Source of the DNA: Lachnospiraceae bacterium
Lineage (GTDB): Bacteria; Bacillota; Clostridia; Lachnospirales; Lachnospiraceae
Assembly: GCA_021203305.1 (NCBI GenBank)
Contig: JAJQBK010000038.1
Span: forward strand, 1-51,754
Length of the DNA: 51,754 bases
Direction of reading: 5' to 3'
A program made the position numbers and the translations under genes. Positions 16,429 to 24,784 of this stretch are shown one piece after another. The notes beneath the pieces are model-generated. The model ran no database searches. It was given only the letters and a program-made list of their open reading frames with translations, and had not been told where the DNA came from. Position 1 is the stretch's first letter. Every line of letters begins with the position of its first letter.

Positions 16429-18897
16429 ATGGCAAAGAAATCAGTTAAGAAAAAATTTGACAAGGAGCAATTCAAGAAAGAGGTTGCCTTTAACGTCAAG
16501 ACTTTATATCGCAGAAATATTGAGGAAGCGACCGATCGGCAGCTCTTCCAGGCGGTGGCCTACGCGATCAAGGACGATATCGTGGACAACTGGATGGCGA
16601 CCCAGAAGGCCTGGGAGGAGCAGGACCCCAAGATGGTATATTATATGTCCATGGAGTTTCTCATGGGCCGCGCCCTGGGCAATAACCTGATCAACTTAAA
16701 GAGCTATGGAGATATCAAGGAAGCGCTGGAGGAGCTGGGCCTGGATCTGAATGTGATCGAGGACCAGGAACCGGACGCGGCGTTAGGCAACGGCGGTCTG
16801 GGCCGACTGGCAGCATGCTTCCTGGATTCTCTGGCGAGCTTAAATTACGCGGCTTACGGCTGCGGCATCCGCTATCATTACGGCATGTTCAAGCAGAAGA
16901 TCGAGAACGGCTTTCAGGTGGAGGTGCCGGATATGTGGCTGACCGAGGGCAATCCCTTTGAGTTAAAGCGCAAGGAGTACGCCCAGGAAATCCGTTTCGG
17001 CGGCCATGTAGTGACCGTGGCGGATGAGAACGGCAAGCTGCATTTCAGGCAGGAGGGCTATCAGTCCGTGATGGCGATCCCCTATGACCTTCCCATCGTG
17101 GGCTATGGCAACGGAATCGTCAATACCCTGCGTATCTGGGACGCGGAGGCCATCAACCGTTTCCAGCTGGACAAATTTGACAAGGGCGAGTACCGCCAGG
17201 CAGTGGAGCAGGAGAACCTGGCCCACAATATCTGCGAGGTTCTGTATCCCAACGACAATCACTACGCGGGCAAGGAGCTGCGCTTAAAGCAGCAGTACTT
17301 CTTTATTTCCGCCTCTGTGCGCGCGGCGCTCAACAAATACATGCGTTCCCATGACGATATTCACGGCCTGCCGGAGAAGGTGACTTTCCAGATGAACGAC
17401 ACCCATCCTACAGTGGCGGTGGCCGAGCTGATGCGCGTGCTGGTGGATGATTATATGCTGGAGTGGGATGACGCCTGGGATATCACCACCAGGACCTGCG
17501 CCTACACCAACCACACCATCATGTCTGAGGCGCTGGAAAAGTGGCCCATTGAGCTGTTCTCCAGGCTCCTGCCCCGCGTATACCAGATCGTGGAGGAGAT
17601 CAACCGCAGATTTGTCAATGATATTTACCGCATGTATCCCGGCAATCAGGAGAAGGTGCGCAAGATGGCCATCATCTATGACGGACAGGTTAAGATGGCG
17701 CATCTGGCGATCGCGGCCAGCTACTCCGTCAACGGCGTGGCAAAGCTGCACACTGAGATTCTGAAGCATCAGGAGCTGAAGGACTTCTACGAGATGATGC
17801 CCCAGAAATTTAATAATAAGACCAACGGCATCACCCAGAGACGTTTCCTGCTGCATGCCAACCCGCTTCTGGCAAGCTGGGTGACCGACCATGTGGGAGA
17901 CGAGTGGATCACCGACCTTTCCAGACTGTCCGGCCTGAAGGTTTATGTGGACGATGAGAAGGCTCAGGCCGAGTTCATGAACATCAAATATCAGAACAAG
18001 GTTCGTCTGGCCAAATATATTCTGGACAACAACGGTATCGAGGTTGATCCCCACTCCATCTTTGATGTACAGGTTAAGAGGCTGCATGAGTACAAGAGAC
18101 AGCTTCTGAATATTCTGCATGTGATGTATCTGTACAACGAGCTGAAGGATCATCCGGAGATGGACTTCTATCCGAGGACCTTTATTTTCGGTGCGAAGGC
18201 GGCGGCAGGCTATCAGATCGCCAAGCTGACCATCAAGCTGATCAATTCCGTGGCGGATGTGATTAATAATGACGCCTCCATCAACGGCAAGATCAAGGTG
18301 GTCTTCATTGAGGATTACCGTGTCTCCAATGCGGAGCTGATCGTCGCGGCGGCCGATGTGTCCGAGCAGATTTCCACCGCTTCCAAGGAAGCCAGCGGCA
18401 CCGGCAACATGAAGTTTATGCTCAACGGCGCTCCCACCCTTGGCACCATGGACGGCGCCAATGTGGAGATCGTTGAGGAAGTGGGCGAGGAGAACGCCTT
18501 CATCTTCGGACTGAGCGCGGATGAGGTCATTCAGTATGAGAACTTCGGCGGTTATAATCCCATGGAGATCTTCAACAATGACGGCGACGTCCGCAGAGTG
18601 CTGATGCAGCTGATCAACGGCACCTACTCTGACGATACCGAGCTGTTCCGCCCGATTTACAACAGCCTGCTGAACACCCTGAGCACTGACAAGGCCGACA
18701 GATACTTTATTTTAAAGGATTTCAAGGCTTACGCTGAAGCGCAGCGCGAGGTGGAGAAGGCTTACAGGGATGAGAAGAGATGGGCGCGGATGGCCATGAT
18801 GAACACGGCCTGCGTGGGCAAGTTTTCCTCCGACAGGACCATTCGGGAGTATGTGGACGAGATCTGGAAGCTGGACAAGGTGGTGTTGGATAAATAA
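16429..18897 (+). CDS. glgP: Glycogen/starch phosphorylase
   Basis: An 822-residue PLP enzyme that releases glucose-1-phosphate from storage glucan. Seen: the N-terminal fold with YYMSMEFLMGRALGNNL, the nucleotide/PLP region with the cofactor lysine in EASGTGNMKFMLNGAPTLGT (lysine near residue 662), and the KRLHEYKRQLLN motif. Length is normal. The open frame reaches back to GTG 16396, inside the repeat, but ATG 16429 has GGAGG seven bases before it and gives MAKKSVKKKF. It is a single gene with its own terminator. Confidence 0.95.
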   Translation: MAKKSVKKKFDKEQFKKEVAFNVKTLYRRNIEEATDRQLFQAVAYAIKDDIVDNWMATQKAWEEQDPKMVYYMSMEFLMGRALGNNLINLKSYGDIKEALEELGLDLNVIEDQEPDAALGNGGLGRLAACFLDSLASLNYAAYGCGIRYHYGMFKQKIENGFQVEVPDMWLTEGNPFELKRKEYAQEIRFGGHVVTVADENGKLHFRQEGYQSVMAIPYDLPIVGYGNGIVNTLRIWDAEAINRFQLDKFDKGEYRQAVEQENLAHNICEVLYPNDNHYAGKELRLKQQYFFISASVRAALNKYMRSHDDIHGLPEKVTFQMNDTHPTVAVAELMRVLVDDYMLEWDDAWDITTRTCAYTNHTIMSEALEKWPIELFSRLLPRVYQIVEEINRRFVNDIYRMYPGNQEKVRKMAIIYDGQVKMAHLAIAASYSVNGVAKLHTEILKHQELKDFYEMMPQKFNNKTNGITQRRFLLHANPLLASWVTDHVGDEWITDLSRLSGLKVYVDDEKAQAEFMNIKYQNKVRLAKYILDNNGIEVDPHSIFDVQVKRLHEYKRQLLNILHVMYLYNELKDHPEMDFYPRTFIFGAKAAAGYQIAKLTIKLINSVADVINNDASINGKIKVVFIEDYRVSNAELIVAAADVSEQISTASKEASGTGNMKFMLNGAPTLGTMDGANVEIVEEVGEENAFIFGLSADEVIQYENFGGYNPMEIFNNDGDVRRVLMQLINGTYSDDTELFRPIYNSLLNTLSTDKADRYFILKDFKAYAEAQREVEKAYRDEKRWARMAMMNTACVGKFSSDRTIREYVDEIWKLDKVVLDK

Positions 18898-18976
18898 AAT
18901 CAAAGCGGAATCATAATTTATGAATATCAGCTGTGATTTTGAAGCAATCTGCGAACTGAATTGAAATCTGAACCTG

Positions 18977-19013
18977 TATTGGGGCCGGAATGAAAACCGG
19001 CTCCAATATTTTT
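18977..19013 (+). terminator. Rho-independent terminator after glgP
   Basis: TATTGGGGCCGG / CCGGCTCCAATA, 12 bp with one G-U pair and an eight-base loop, followed by TTTTT. Confidence 0.85.
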
Positions 19014-19054
19014 GCATAAAAAAGACAGCGGCTGTTCATACTATCCTCAGTAGA

Positions 19055-19099
19055 AAAGTGAACGCCGGCCAAAGCGCGGCCGGCGGGAGCATTCACTTT
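19055..19099. promoter_or_regulatory. Large hairpin in the leader of the M23-like gene
   Basis: AAAGTGAA/TTCACTTT (outer 8 bp) and CGCCGGCC/GGCCGGCG (inner 8 bp) with a small bulge and a seven-base loop. It ends 27 bases before the start codon and no T-run follows. It may control translation or be the binding site of a regulator. Confidence 0.5.
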
Positions 19100-19126
19100 C
19101 CCATATACGATACAGGAGGGATAGTT

Positions 19127-20014
19127 ATGGAAAGCAAAAATACAAATATGGCCGACCAGTTTGTCAGCAGGAGAAGGGAGAGGGCGATCATCGCGGGCTC
19201 TACGGTGCTTGTATTGGCGGCGCTCACCATCGCCGGCCTTTATGTCAGCAACACGGCGCAGTCTCAGGACCTGATTTTGCAGGATATGACCGGAATTGAG
19301 GAAAATCTCACGGAAGACTCCTTTCCGGTCGCGGAGGAGGAGGCAGAGAACATGCAGGAGGTAGAGGATGTAGAATCCTCAACGGTGGAGAATCCAGGCC
19401 GGACCGGCAGTTCCGCGTCATCTTCCGCTTCCGGCAGCAAAACTTCCTCATCGACACAGGTCACATCCACGCTTCAGACCACGGATGAGCTGACTGCGGA
19501 TGGAGTTTCGGAAGGGGAGCTGATGGAGGAGGATATTCTGACGGAGGAAATGCTGGCGGAGACAGTGGAGGAAATGATGTATTCCTTTACCGGCGACGGC
19601 ATGATCTGGCCCATCATGACGGACTATGAAATCCTGATTCCGCACAGCATGGACAAGGCGGTATACTTTACGACCCTTGACCAGTACAAATACAGCCCGG
19701 CCATGGTATTGTCAGCCGAGGTGGGAACTCCAGTGTTCGCCGTATCCGCGGGCAAGGTGATCTCCCGGTACTGGGATGAGGAAACCGGCTGGACTTACGA
19801 GATGGATTTAGGGGGCGGCTTTACCGCTTACTACGGGCAGCTTGACGCTTCATCTATGGACAAGGCGGAGGATACCTATGTGGCGGCGGGCGATCTGCTG
19901 GGATATGTGGCGGAGCCCACGAAATACTATTCGCTGGAAGGGTCAAATCTGTATTTTGCGATGGAGAAGGACGGCACACCGGTATATCCGATGGACTATC
20001 TGGGGCAGGAGTAA
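19127..20014 (+). CDS. M23/LytM-like membrane protein lacking metal ligands (SpoIIQ-like?)
   Basis: A 295-residue protein: basic N-terminus, one membrane segment (about 20-40), a long acidic Ser/Glu/Thr-rich linker, then a C-terminal M23-type beta domain (GTPVFAVSAGKVISRYWDEETGW...GDLLGYVAEP). The usual zinc ligands are gone: the HxxxD before GTPV reads KYSPAMVLSAE, and the final HxH is NLY in SNLYFAMEKDG. It should be a structural relative of LytM-type peptidases, not an active one. SpoIIQ of Bacillus, also inactive, is an analogue, but nothing here proves a sporulation role. AGGAGGG precedes ATG 19127. Confidence 0.75.
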   Translation: MESKNTNMADQFVSRRRERAIIAGSTVLVLAALTIAGLYVSNTAQSQDLILQDMTGIEENLTEDSFPVAEEEAENMQEVEDVESSTVENPGRTGSSASSSASGSKTSSSTQVTSTLQTTDELTADGVSEGELMEEDILTEEMLAETVEEMMYSFTGDGMIWPIMTDYEILIPHSMDKAVYFTTLDQYKYSPAMVLSAEVGTPVFAVSAGKVISRYWDEETGWTYEMDLGGGFTAYYGQLDASSMDKAEDTYVAAGDLLGYVAEPTKYYSLEGSNLYFAMEKDGTPVYPMDYLGQE

Positions 20015-20028
20015 AATCCTGCTCCTTT

Positions 20029-20439
20029 TTACGTGAGAGCCAGAGCCTGCAGCCGTGCGAAAAATTCCGGGAGCTTTTTGTCAATCCGGATAATCCGGCC
20101 TGTGCCGCTGTCCAGAAAACAGTGGGAGCTTTCCGCAGTGCAGACAATTTTTCCTTCAACAGTCATGGTATAACCGAGCGTCAGCTTTACGGACGTCAGA
20201 TCGAGAACCTGTACGGAGATTTCGATGATGTCCGGGAAGCTGGTGCTTTTTTTGTAATCGCATTTGACGGACACAACCGGGGAGCCGACGCCCTCAGCCT
20301 CCATTCTGTCATAGCCGTAACCCAGCTGCTCCATGAAATCAACCCGGGCCTCCTCGCAGAAGCGGATGTAATTGGAGTGGTGTGTGATGCCCATTTTATC
20401 GGTTTCATAATATTGAACCTTGTGTGCGTAAGGGGTCAT
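20029..20439 (-). CDS. Acyl-CoA thioesterase, 4HBT (YbgC-like) hotdog fold
   Basis: A 136-residue hotdog-fold protein with the signature YYETDKMGITHHSNYIRFCEEAR at its N-terminus; the Asp of ETDKMG is the catalytic residue of 4-hydroxybenzoyl-CoA thioesterase-type enzymes. It hydrolyses an acyl-CoA; chain specificity cannot be read. The C-terminus (DSGTGRIIRIDKKLPE) is also typical. GGAGG precedes the ATG on the minus strand. It converges on the M23-like gene with a 14-base gap and no obvious terminator. Confidence 0.85.
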   Translation of the reverse strand: MTPYAHKVQYYETDKMGITHHSNYIRFCEEARVDFMEQLGYGYDRMEAEGVGSPVVSVKCDYKKSTSFPDIIEISVQVLDLTSVKLTLGYTMTVEGKIVCTAESSHCFLDSGTGRIIRIDKKLPEFFARLQALALT

Positions 20440-20600
20440 GTCTTTTCCTCCCTGATGACAGGATTTATGAGCCCATGATATAAAATATCGGATGAAATTT
20501 CAAGAGAAAATAAGTATGCGCCGGCTGCGAATTTGCGGGGTATTTGTGGGGCGTATAAAAAGACAGGAAATGAAACGCGGCGCTTCAAAGATATTTCGTC

Positions 20601-20629
20601 TTGAATTTGGGGCGGAAGTCCTGTATCAT
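20601..20629 (+). promoter_or_regulatory. Promoter for the 20662-22493 gene group
   Basis: TTGAAT (20601-20606), a 17-base spacer and TATCAT (20624-20629). AAGGAGGG and the start codon follow within 33 bases. Confidence 0.6.
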
Positions 20630-20661
20630 AATGGAAGAAAACACAAGGAGGGAATACGGTC

Positions 20662-20970
20662 ATGGCAAATGTAAAAGTTACGGAGGAAAAGATTTTGTAC
20701 CGCAAAATGCTGAAAGCCTGTGAAATTCCGCTTCAGAACCTGCAGTGGGCCTATCTCCAGAAGCAGGCTGTGGAATCCCGCCTTTGCTGCGGCTCCTATT
20801 CCTCGGAAATTGACCGCGTCATTGTGGTGCTGAAGGATGGGAAAAAAGAGATGTTCCAGTTTGAGAGTATGGAGGAGGCGAAGGAGCTGCTCTCAAGGCT
20901 TCAGGAGGCGAAGCCGGAGCTTATAGTGGGGTATACGCCTGAGAATCGGGCGCTGTATGAAAGCTGCTGA
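20662..20970 (+). CDS. Hypothetical protein, 102 residues
   Basis: A small soluble protein with an alternating strand/helix pattern and no motif I recognise. The second half (DRVIVVLKDGKKEMFQFESMEEAKELLSRL) looks like two strands and a helix. It has a strong AAGGAGGG site and its own promoter and is followed 20 bases later by the HD-domain gene, so co-transcription is likely. Function unknown. Confidence 0.7.
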   Translation: MANVKVTEEKILYRKMLKACEIPLQNLQWAYLQKQAVESRLCCGSYSSEIDRVIVVLKDGKKEMFQFESMEEAKELLSRLQEAKPELIVGYTPENRALYESC

Positions 20971-20990
20971 CATCTAACTGGGGGATGCGC

Positions 20991-21605
20991 ATGGACGAAA
21001 GATTAAAAAAACAGCTGGATTTTATTCTGGAAATCGATAAGGAAAAAAATATTCTCCGACAGACCCATCTGTCCGGCAACGGCCGGCGGGAAAATGACGC
21101 CGAGCATGCCTGGCACATGGCGATTATGGCCTATCTGCTGCGGGAATATTCCAATGAGGAAATCGATATCGCGAAAGTCATGCTGATGTGCCTGATTCAT
21201 GATATCGTGGAAATTGAGGCCGGGGATACTTACGCCTATGACGAGGAAGGGCTTGCGACACAAAAGGACAGAGAGGAGGCCGCGAAGGAGAAGCTTTACT
21301 CTATCCTTCCCGGGGATCAGAAGGCGGAGCTGACAGAGCTGTTCGATGAGTTTGAGGAATCGGAGACGCCGGAGGCGAAATTCGCCCATGCCATGGATAA
21401 TTTACAGCCGCTGCTTTTGAATGACAGCAACGGCGGAAACGACTGGCGGGAGCATCAGGTGACCGCCGCCCAGGTGTACGCCCGGCAGGGAAGGACGAGA
21501 CAGGGATCCGAGGCACTGTACGAGGTGACGGATCAGATCTTGAAGGAGCATATCCGGAGGGGGAACCTGAGAGAAAATTCTCCGGAGAAGGGGAAACAGG
21601 AATGA
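20991..21605 (+). CDS. HD-domain phosphohydrolase (YfbR-like)
   Basis: A 204-residue HD protein. The metal-binding pattern is visible: the first His in DAEHAWHMA, the HD pair in CLIHDIVEIEAGD, and a later Asp in FAHAMDNLQPLL. YfbR and relatives are 5'-nucleotidases for deoxynucleotides; the substrate here is inferred from the family. The frame also has an ATG at 20985, but GGGGG lies too close to it and at better distance from ATG 20991. It is followed by the DUF362 gene. Confidence 0.8.
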   Translation: MDERLKKQLDFILEIDKEKNILRQTHLSGNGRRENDAEHAWHMAIMAYLLREYSNEEIDIAKVMLMCLIHDIVEIEAGDTYAYDEEGLATQKDREEAAKEKLYSILPGDQKAELTELFDEFEESETPEAKFAHAMDNLQPLLLNDSNGGNDWREHQVTAAQVYARQGRTRQGSEALYEVTDQILKEHIRRGNLRENSPEKGKQE

Positions 21606-21629
21606 CAATTTTTTAAGGAGGAAAACAAA

Positions 21630-22493
21630 ATGAGCGCGACAGTATATTTTTCAAAAACCATTACCCCTCAAAAGGTGGCGGAAATGTATGACATTCTGGG
21701 AGTGAGCCTGACCGGCAGAATTGCGGTCAAGCTGCATTCCGGGGAGGAGGGAAATCAGAATTTCCTGGGACCGGATTTCTGGCGGCCCATCATTGAGAAG
21801 CTGAACGGAACTGTGGTGGAGTGCAACACGGCTTATGAAGGAGCGAGGAATACAACGGAGAAGCACCTGAAGCTGTTAAAAAAGCATGGATGGAACCATT
21901 ATTTCCCGGTGGATCTTCTGGATGCGGAGGGGCCGGATATGGAGCTGGACGACCCGGACGGAAAGGTCATTCAGAAGGATTATGTGGGAAAAAATCTGGC
22001 CAATTATGATTCCATGCTGGTGCTCTCTCATTTTAAGGGCCATCCCATGGGCGGCTATGGCGGAGCGCTCAAGCAGCTGTCCATCGGCTGCGCGTCCAGC
22101 TATGGGAAAGCTTATATTCACGGGGCGGGCATGCCGGAGGAAATCTGGACCGCGGACCATAACCTGTTTCTGGAATCCATGGCGGACGCTGCCTGCATGA
22201 TGCACCGGCATTTTGAAGGGAAAATCGCTTACATTAACGTCATGATGAATATGTCGGTGGACTGCGACTGCTGCGCCGTCGCGGAGGACCCCTGCATGAA
22301 GGATATCGGAATTCTGGCCTCCACAGACCCCATCGCCATCGACCAGGCCTGCATCGATCTGGTGCTGAAATCCGATGATCCTGGCAGAGACCATCTGCTG
22401 GAGCGGATCAATTCCCGAAACGGAATCCATACCATTGAGGCCGCCGAGGCCCGCGGCTTTGGAACCAGGGAGTATGAGATGAAGGAAGTGTAA
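21630..22493 (+). CDS. DUF362-domain protein
   Basis: A 287-residue protein of the DUF362 type: early VKLHSGEEGNQNFLGPDFWRPI, then LVLSHFKGHPMGGYGGALKQLSIG, then a cysteine-rich piece (VDCDCCAVAEDPC) and SDDPIAIDQ-like text (STDPIAIDQACIDLV). Relatives often carry iron-sulfur clusters and sit near redox genes, but a reaction is not established. AAGGAGG precedes ATG 21630. Confidence 0.8.
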   Translation: MSATVYFSKTITPQKVAEMYDILGVSLTGRIAVKLHSGEEGNQNFLGPDFWRPIIEKLNGTVVECNTAYEGARNTTEKHLKLLKKHGWNHYFPVDLLDAEGPDMELDDPDGKVIQKDYVGKNLANYDSMLVLSHFKGHPMGGYGGALKQLSIGCASSYGKAYIHGAGMPEEIWTADHNLFLESMADAACMMHRHFEGKIAYINVMMNMSVDCDCCAVAEDPCMKDIGILASTDPIAIDQACIDLVLKSDDPGRDHLLERINSRNGIHTIEAAEARGFGTREYEMKEV

Positions 22494-22526
22494 AAACGTC
22501 ATTTGTTCCGGATACGGAAGAGTAGT

Positions 22527-22588
22527 TGCAATATTATACGTATAATTTTACGAATGATATTGCACAAAAATATAAATTACCTTATAAT
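22527..22588 (+). promoter_or_regulatory. Promoter and dyad operator of the toxin-antitoxin pair
   Basis: TTGCAC (22560-22565), 17-base spacer, TATAAT (22583-22588). Upstream lies a perfect 14-bp palindrome ATTATACGTATAAT (22533-22546), nested inside an 8-bp inverted repeat TGCAATAT (22527-22534) / ATATTGCA (22557-22564) that overlaps the -35 box. Phd-type antitoxins usually repress their own operon through such palindromes. Confidence 0.7.
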
Positions 22589-22611
22589 GTTGGCAGCAGG
22601 GAGGTGATGAT

Positions 22612-22857
22612 ATGCCCAATATTCGACCAGTATCAGATTTAAGAAACTATAATGCAGTGCTGAATGAGGTATCTTATGGGAATCCTGTTTATCTGACAAA
22701 GAATGGCAGGGGCGACTATGCAATTGTAAATATGAGGGAGCTGGATGAACTGAGAGCCTTAAAAGGATTGTATGGCGCACTGGAAAAGGGAGAAGCGTCT
22801 GCCAGGGAGAAGGGATGGATTTCCTATGAGGACGCAAGGAAGGCTCTGGGAGTATGA
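22612..22857 (+). CDS. Phd/YefM-family antitoxin
   Basis: 81 residues with the family pattern: IRPVSDLRNYNAVLNEV at the N-terminus (DNA-binding dimer) and GNPVYLTKNGRGDYAIVNMRELDEL (the TKNGR.D.AIV core), followed by a toxin-wrapping helical tail. It neutralises the toxin encoded next and probably represses the operon. The ribosome site is GGGAGGTGAT. Its TGA overlaps the toxin ATG by four bases (ATGA), a translational-coupling arrangement. Confidence 0.85.
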   Translation: MPNIRPVSDLRNYNAVLNEVSYGNPVYLTKNGRGDYAIVNMRELDELRALKGLYGALEKGEASAREKGWISYEDARKALGV

Positions 22858-23201
22858 AAAAGCTTGATATGTCGCCGGAAGCTTTGATGGATTTACAGAG
22901 CAGAAAAGCATGGCTGGCCGGTGAATTTGGGGAGAAGATCAGTGAAAGCATTATCGGACAGATTATGGACTCCATAGGCAATCTGCTGATCTTTCCGGAT
23001 TCTGGGGTCAGTCTGTATGCAAGATACGGGATAGAATGCGATTATTTTTACATTGTGTCAAAAAAGAACTATATATTTTTCAGACAGGAAGAGGAATCCA
23101 TAAAAATTATCAGGGTTTTGGATGAGAGACAGGACTTTATGGATACTCTTTTTCATATCAGAACTACGACGCAGGAAACGGAGGACTATTGGGGTGAGTA
23201 G
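22854..23201 (+). CDS. RelE/ParE-family toxin
   Basis: 115 residues with a RelE/ParE-like fold: two N-terminal helices (SPEALMDLQSRKAWLAGEFGEKISESII), then LLIFPDSGVSLYARYGIECDYFYIVSKKNYIFFRQEEESIKIIRVLDERQDF written as strands with the family ending RVLDERQDFM. RelE-type toxins cleave mRNA on the ribosome and ParE types poison gyrase; the sequence does not decide between them. It overlaps the antitoxin gene by four bases. Confidence 0.8.
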   Translation: MKKLDMSPEALMDLQSRKAWLAGEFGEKISESIIGQIMDSIGNLLIFPDSGVSLYARYGIECDYFYIVSKKNYIFFRQEEESIKIIRVLDERQDFMDTLFHIRTTTQETEDYWGE

Positions 23202-23290
23202 GATTCTGAACTGAAGATAAAAGGTTGTATCCTTTCTTGGGGTGAGCGTCAGAAACGACAATTTACGAAAGGTGTGAGGGGGAAAATCTG

Positions 23291-24679
23291 ATGGACTACC
23301 TGTACACGGAGCTTTTGATATTTTTTATGATTTACGGATTTATGGGGTGGGTCGGCGAGGTCGTCCTTACCTCCGTGACCAGGCGTAAATTCTGCAACCG
23401 GGGCTTTTTTAATATGCCGATGTGCCCGAAATACGGCGTTATGGCGGATCTCCTGATTCTGGTGCTTCCCACGGTGGGGGAGGAGCTGAGCTTTTTAAAT
23501 GTGGCGACGCAGTACATAATCACCCTGGTGGTCGTGTCGGTGGTGGATTTTATTACCAGTTATATGGCACACCGACTGCTGCACCGCAGGCTCCAGCAGT
23601 ATGAGAGAGACACTTTATTCGGAGGGGAATTAAAAGACACTACAGTGGCGATACTGAAATCAGCGGTGATTCTGATCATTGTCAAGCTGCTTCATCCGTT
23701 TATTTTTACCTTTATCAGGTTGCTGCCGCTCTGGCTTTTACAGGTAGCGGGGCTGGTACTGCTGGCGCTGCTGGCCGCGGACATGATCTCGGTGGTTTAC
23801 GCCGGGGAGATGAAGAAGCGCAGAGAGATTGCGGAAAGCAAAAGGAAGGGCAGAAAGTCCGGAAAGAAAGGAAATCGTGTGGATGTGGCTCAGGCTCTTT
23901 CCAAGGAGAATCTGGGAAACCGGCTCTGCAACGCGATCTGGAAGCGCCTGGAAAAGGCGTATCCCGGCATGGAGGAGAGGGCGGATATCCGCTCCGGCAA
24001 ATATGTTTTTGCCAGAGGGCTCTGCCTGAATAAGCTGCTCTGGATTTTTATTATCTGGGCGTTTGTGGGGGATCTGTTTGAGACGGTGTTTGTGCGGGCC
24101 ACAACAGGCGTGTGGATGAGCCGGACCAGTGTGATTTACGGAACCTTTTCCATTGTCTGGGGCTTCGGGGCTGTGATTATTACGGTTGTCACACAGAGGC
24201 TGGCGGGCAGAGAGGACCGGTATGTGTTCCTCGCGGGTGCTTTCCTCTGGGGCGTCTATGAGTATACCTGCAGTGTGATTTCCGAGGTTGTGTTCGGCAG
24301 AACCTTCTGGGATTACAGCGATATGATGTTCAACATCGGCGGCAGGACGAATTTAATGTTCTGCCTGTTCGGGGGCCTATTGTCCGTGATGTGGGTGAAA
24401 ATTCTGTATCCGCCGATGAACGGCCTGATTGAGAAAACGCCCCCGGCCATCGGGGTGGTTGTCACCTGGGGCGTGGTTGTGGTGATGATCGCGGATCTGC
24501 TTTTATCCGGCGCGGTGCTGTCCAGATATGTGAACCGGCTGGAGGGGCAGGAGGCGCGGAACGTGCTGGAGGAATTTATTGACGAGAATTATTCGGATGA
24601 GTTTGTGGAGAGTGTCTGGCCCAATATGCAGGAGCCGGGCAGCGGAGAGCCTGTGTGGCAGCAGGGAGCAGCGGAATAG
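23291..24679 (+). CDS. CmpB-type (putative ABC permease) membrane protein, tandem domain
   Basis: 462 residues, polytopic, built from two similar halves. The first starts ELLIFFMIYGFMGWVGEV and the second LLWIFIIWAFVGDLFETV; each then has a GFFNMPMCPKYG or TSVIYGTFSIVWGFG motif typical of PF06541. A basic cytosolic stretch (residues 175-205) links the halves. The family is annotated as putative ABC transporter permease, but the function is not established and no ATPase lies nearby. ATG 23291 has a purine-rich GTGAGGGGG upstream. Confidence 0.75.
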   Translation: MDYLYTELLIFFMIYGFMGWVGEVVLTSVTRRKFCNRGFFNMPMCPKYGVMADLLILVLPTVGEELSFLNVATQYIITLVVVSVVDFITSYMAHRLLHRRLQQYERDTLFGGELKDTTVAILKSAVILIIVKLLHPFIFTFIRLLPLWLLQVAGLVLLALLAADMISVVYAGEMKKRREIAESKRKGRKSGKKGNRVDVAQALSKENLGNRLCNAIWKRLEKAYPGMEERADIRSGKYVFARGLCLNKLLWIFIIWAFVGDLFETVFVRATTGVWMSRTSVIYGTFSIVWGFGAVIITVVTQRLAGREDRYVFLAGAFLWGVYEYTCSVISEVVFGRTFWDYSDMMFNIGGRTNLMFCLFGGLLSVMWVKILYPPMNGLIEKTPPAIGVVVTWGVVVVMIADLLLSGAVLSRYVNRLEGQEARNVLEEFIDENYSDEFVESVWPNMQEPGSGEPVWQQGAAE

Positions 24680-24784
24680 AAATGTAACGTTCGTGCAGAG
24701 AGCCGGATAACTTTTACGGGGAGCGGCAGGGGGATATCCTGCTTTATCATTCGGCGGCAATCCGGATGAGGGAAGGAGAAGCTG

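Noticed and set aside
17284-18153. A 289-codon minus-strand frame inside glgP
   Set aside because: Antisense shadow; composition is not protein-like and no start signal is visible.
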